From CAYUUW01 sp964448005 (GTDB lineage Bacteria > Patescibacteriota > Gracilibacteria > UM-FILTER-43-11), in contig CAYUUW010000067.1 of NCBI GenBank assembly GCA_964448005.1, positions 1 to 6,304 of the forward strand: DNA of 6,304 bases, given 5' to 3'. Position 1 is the stretch's first letter, and each line of letters starts with the position of its first letter. The notes below the pieces were generated by a model. The model saw only the letters and a list, made by a program, of their open reading frames with translations. It ran no database searches and was not told the DNA's origin. A program made the translations under genes and the position numbers. Below are positions 5,335 through 6,304 of the stretch, in pieces.

Positions 5335-5367
5335 AAATTGCGAGCGTGCCGTGCCGGAGTGTAGGCT
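5323..5367 (+). repeat. 45-bp direct repeat, copy 2
   Basis: Second copy of the 45-bp repeat, differing from copy 1 only at position 13 (A for T). It spans the junction of unit 2 and the partial unit 3. Downstream sequence no longer resembles the earlier units. Confidence 0.9.
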
Positions 5368-5417
5368 CCAATGTCGCACGCTGCCGAAAGTCTAAAGAAG
5401 CCCAAGCCAAAGTTCAA

Positions 5418-5453
5418 GGGCGAAAGCCCGCAGATTTTCAAAAAAGAGCGGGC
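5418..5453. repeat. Overlapping alternative hairpins
   Basis: GGGC (5418-5421) pairs with GCCC (5426-5429) around a GAAA tetraloop. The same GCCC, extended to GCCCGC (5426-5431), can instead pair with GCGGGC (5448-5453). The two structures exclude each other, as in an attenuator, but no T-run or start codon follows closely, so this may simply be repeat structure. Confidence 0.4.
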
Positions 5454-5477
5454 AAAGACCCCTCCGCTTCCTTAGGC

Positions 5478-5512
5478 CCCGCTCAGGACAAGCCGGTCGG
5501 GATGACAGCGGG
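5478..5512. repeat. GC-rich palindromic element
   Basis: CCCGCT (5478-5483) and AGCGGG (5507-5512) form a perfect 6-bp outer stem, with GGAC and GTC inside able to pair further. On the minus strand it reads TGTCATCCCGACCGGCTTGT, a type of dispersed intergenic palindrome I associate with metagenome-derived bacterial genomes; that association is from memory and uncertain. Confidence 0.5.
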
Positions 5513-5540
5513 AAAAGCAGGATGAAGGAGGGCCCTTTTG

Positions 5541-5549
5541 TGCTAGAAT
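5541..5549 (+). promoter_or_regulatory. Extended -10 box before the exported protein gene
   Basis: TGCTAGAAT is an extended -10 (TGn plus TAGAAT, 5 of 6). It lies 22 bases before the proposed TTG start, so the leader would be about 15 bases. No good -35 is seen at the usual distance. Confidence 0.45.
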
Positions 5550-5571
5550 CGGGAGGCCTAAACCAATCGCC

Positions 5572-6304
5572 TTGAAAAAAGCCTCAGCACCCCAAACGCC
5601 TGATCGCCGAAAGGCAAAGCTCCTGGGCTTTGGCCTCGCCGCCGCGCTGGCCTTGGGTGGCCTGGGAGCCTACGCCGCCCTGCCCGCCCCCCAGCTGGCC
5701 GAGCTCCATGCCGGCAGCCCGCAGAATGTGAGCCCCCAAGGAAAGCTGAGCCTGCACTTCAGCCAGCCGATGAGGCGGCGGAGCGTGGAGGAGGCCCTCA
5801 GCCTGGAACCGGAGCTTTCCGGAGAGTGGAGCTGGGAGGATTCCAGGACCCTGTCCTTTTTGCCCCAGGAGGACTTAGAGCTGGGGCAGAAGATTCGGCT
5901 CGAGCTGAAAGGCGGCGCCAAGGGGTGGCAGGGCAAAAGCCTTCCTGGACCGATCGAGCTGCTTTTCGTCGTGTCCGGCCCTCCGATGGTCCTTTTCGCC
6001 GATCCGCAGCCCAAAGGCGCGGAGGAGGCTTTGCCCGTCCTCCAAGGCGGCCAGGCGATCACCGTGATGTTCGACCGCCCCATGGATTGGAACGATCCGG
6101 CCATGGCCCAGCCGCTCCGCCTGGAGCCTCCCGCGGCGGGAAGCCTCAAGATCATCGGCCAGAGCGCCTTCCAATTCACCCCCAAAGATCCCCCCTGGCA
6201 GACCACCTTCACCCTTTCCGTTCCCGCCGGCCTGCCGGCCCAGAGCGGCGGAAAGACCGAAGAGGCTATCGTGTGGCAGCTGCGCACGCCGGGGCAAGGC
6301 GTGC
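5572..6304 (+). CDS. Exported Ig-like protein, possible alpha-2-macroglobulin N-terminus (partial)
   Basis: A frame open from TTG 5572 to the window edge gives 244 residues of a longer protein. The N-terminus is a signal peptide or membrane anchor: basic residues (KK, RRKAK) then a hydrophobic run at about 17-36 (LLGFGLAAALALGGLGAYAA). No lipobox cysteine follows, so a membrane-anchored or secreted form is more likely than a lipoprotein. Two Ig-like (SbsA/Big_5-type) repeats follow, about 45-135 and 145-240. Each has the F-x-x-P-M signature (LHFSQPM 61-67; VMFDRPM 165-171), then L-x-L-E-P, then F-x-P (FLP 96-98; FTP 202-204), and the second closes with W-Q-L-R-T-P. This arrangement resembles the start of bacterial alpha-2-macroglobulins, peptidase-trapping proteins of the cell envelope, but the diagnostic bait and thioester regions would lie beyond the window. 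GGGAGG (5551-5556) is rather far upstream (15 bases) to be the ribosome binding site. TTG is chosen because it gives a good signal-peptide start and no ATG fits. Confidence 0.7.
   Translation, partial: MKKASAPQTPDRRKAKLLGFGLAAALALGGLGAYAALPAPQLAELHAGSPQNVSPQGKLSLHFSQPMRRRSVEEALSLEPELSGEWSWEDSRTLSFLPQEDLELGQKIRLELKGGAKGWQGKSLPGPIELLFVVSGPPMVLFADPQPKGAEEALPVLQGGQAITVMFDRPMDWNDPAMAQPLRLEPPAAGSLKIIGQSAFQFTPKDPPWQTTFTLSVPAGLPAQSGGKTEEAIVWQLRTPGQGV

Noticed and set aside
5069..5367. CRISPR array
   Set aside because: The repeat is 45 bp with only two near-identical copies, the intervening DNA is about 90 bp and partly homologous between units, and no cas gene is present.
5069..5367. Integron attC sites or a cassette array
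   Set aside because: The hairpins are suggestive, but the GTTRRRY/RYYYAAC core sites of attC are absent and there is no integrase in the window.
4888..5379. Minus-strand open frame of 163 codons with repeated SLHSGTARSQ/SRIG peptides
   Set aside because: It runs through the tRNA-Ser gene and the hairpin repeats. The internal peptide repeat arises because the 45-bp DNA repeat is offset by 135 bp, a multiple of three; nothing resembles a protein family.
5670..6287. Minus-strand frames at the right end
   Set aside because: They oppose the plus-strand frame that has a signal anchor and two Ig-like repeats. The minus-strand sequences show no family pattern.

Overview
This 6.3 kb window is bacterial DNA. 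It has sigma70-like -10 boxes, a tRNA gene with an encoded CCA end, and bacterial protein families. TGA is used as an ordinary stop. The lineage cannot be fixed from the sequence. The uncultivated-style gene mix, starts without clear Shine-Dalgarno sites, and intergenic DNA full of small GC-rich palindromes would suit a candidate-phylum metagenome genome (for example Patescibacteria/CPR), but that is only an impression.

Layout. Positions 1-280 hold no convincing gene, only a good sigma70-like promoter (169-197). Positions 281-1144 are a complete IS5-family (IS1031-like) insertion sequence with matching inverted ends and a 3-bp TGA target duplication; its transposase is broken by one extra base in each of two homopolymer runs. 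Next is a minus-strand M50 (site-2 protease-like) membrane metallopeptidase (1178-1960). It is divergent from a plus-strand alpha/beta hydrolase (2128-3045), with promoter-like boxes for both in the gap. A Fic-family protein with a C-terminal winged helix (3170-4234) follows, preceded by five regularly spaced half-sites that look like an operator. It converges on a minus-strand VOC/PhnB-like gene (4290-4727).

From 4746 to 5540 the window is almost protein-free. It holds tRNA-Ser(UGA) on the minus strand (4978-5067) inside a cluster of hairpin-forming repeats, including diverged units of about 131-135 bp. The window ends inside a plus-strand exported Ig-like protein (5572 onward), possibly the N-terminus of a bacterial alpha-2-macroglobulin.

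These genes do not form an obvious pathway or operon. The hydrolase and the Ig-like gene are very GC-rich, whereas the Fic and VOC genes are clearly poorer in GC, so the 3.05-4.8 kb segment may have been acquired. The two most notable signals are the half-site array upstream of fic, which suggests autoregulation through the Fic winged helix, and the repeat cluster around the tRNA, where hairpins keep their position while their arms change sequence.
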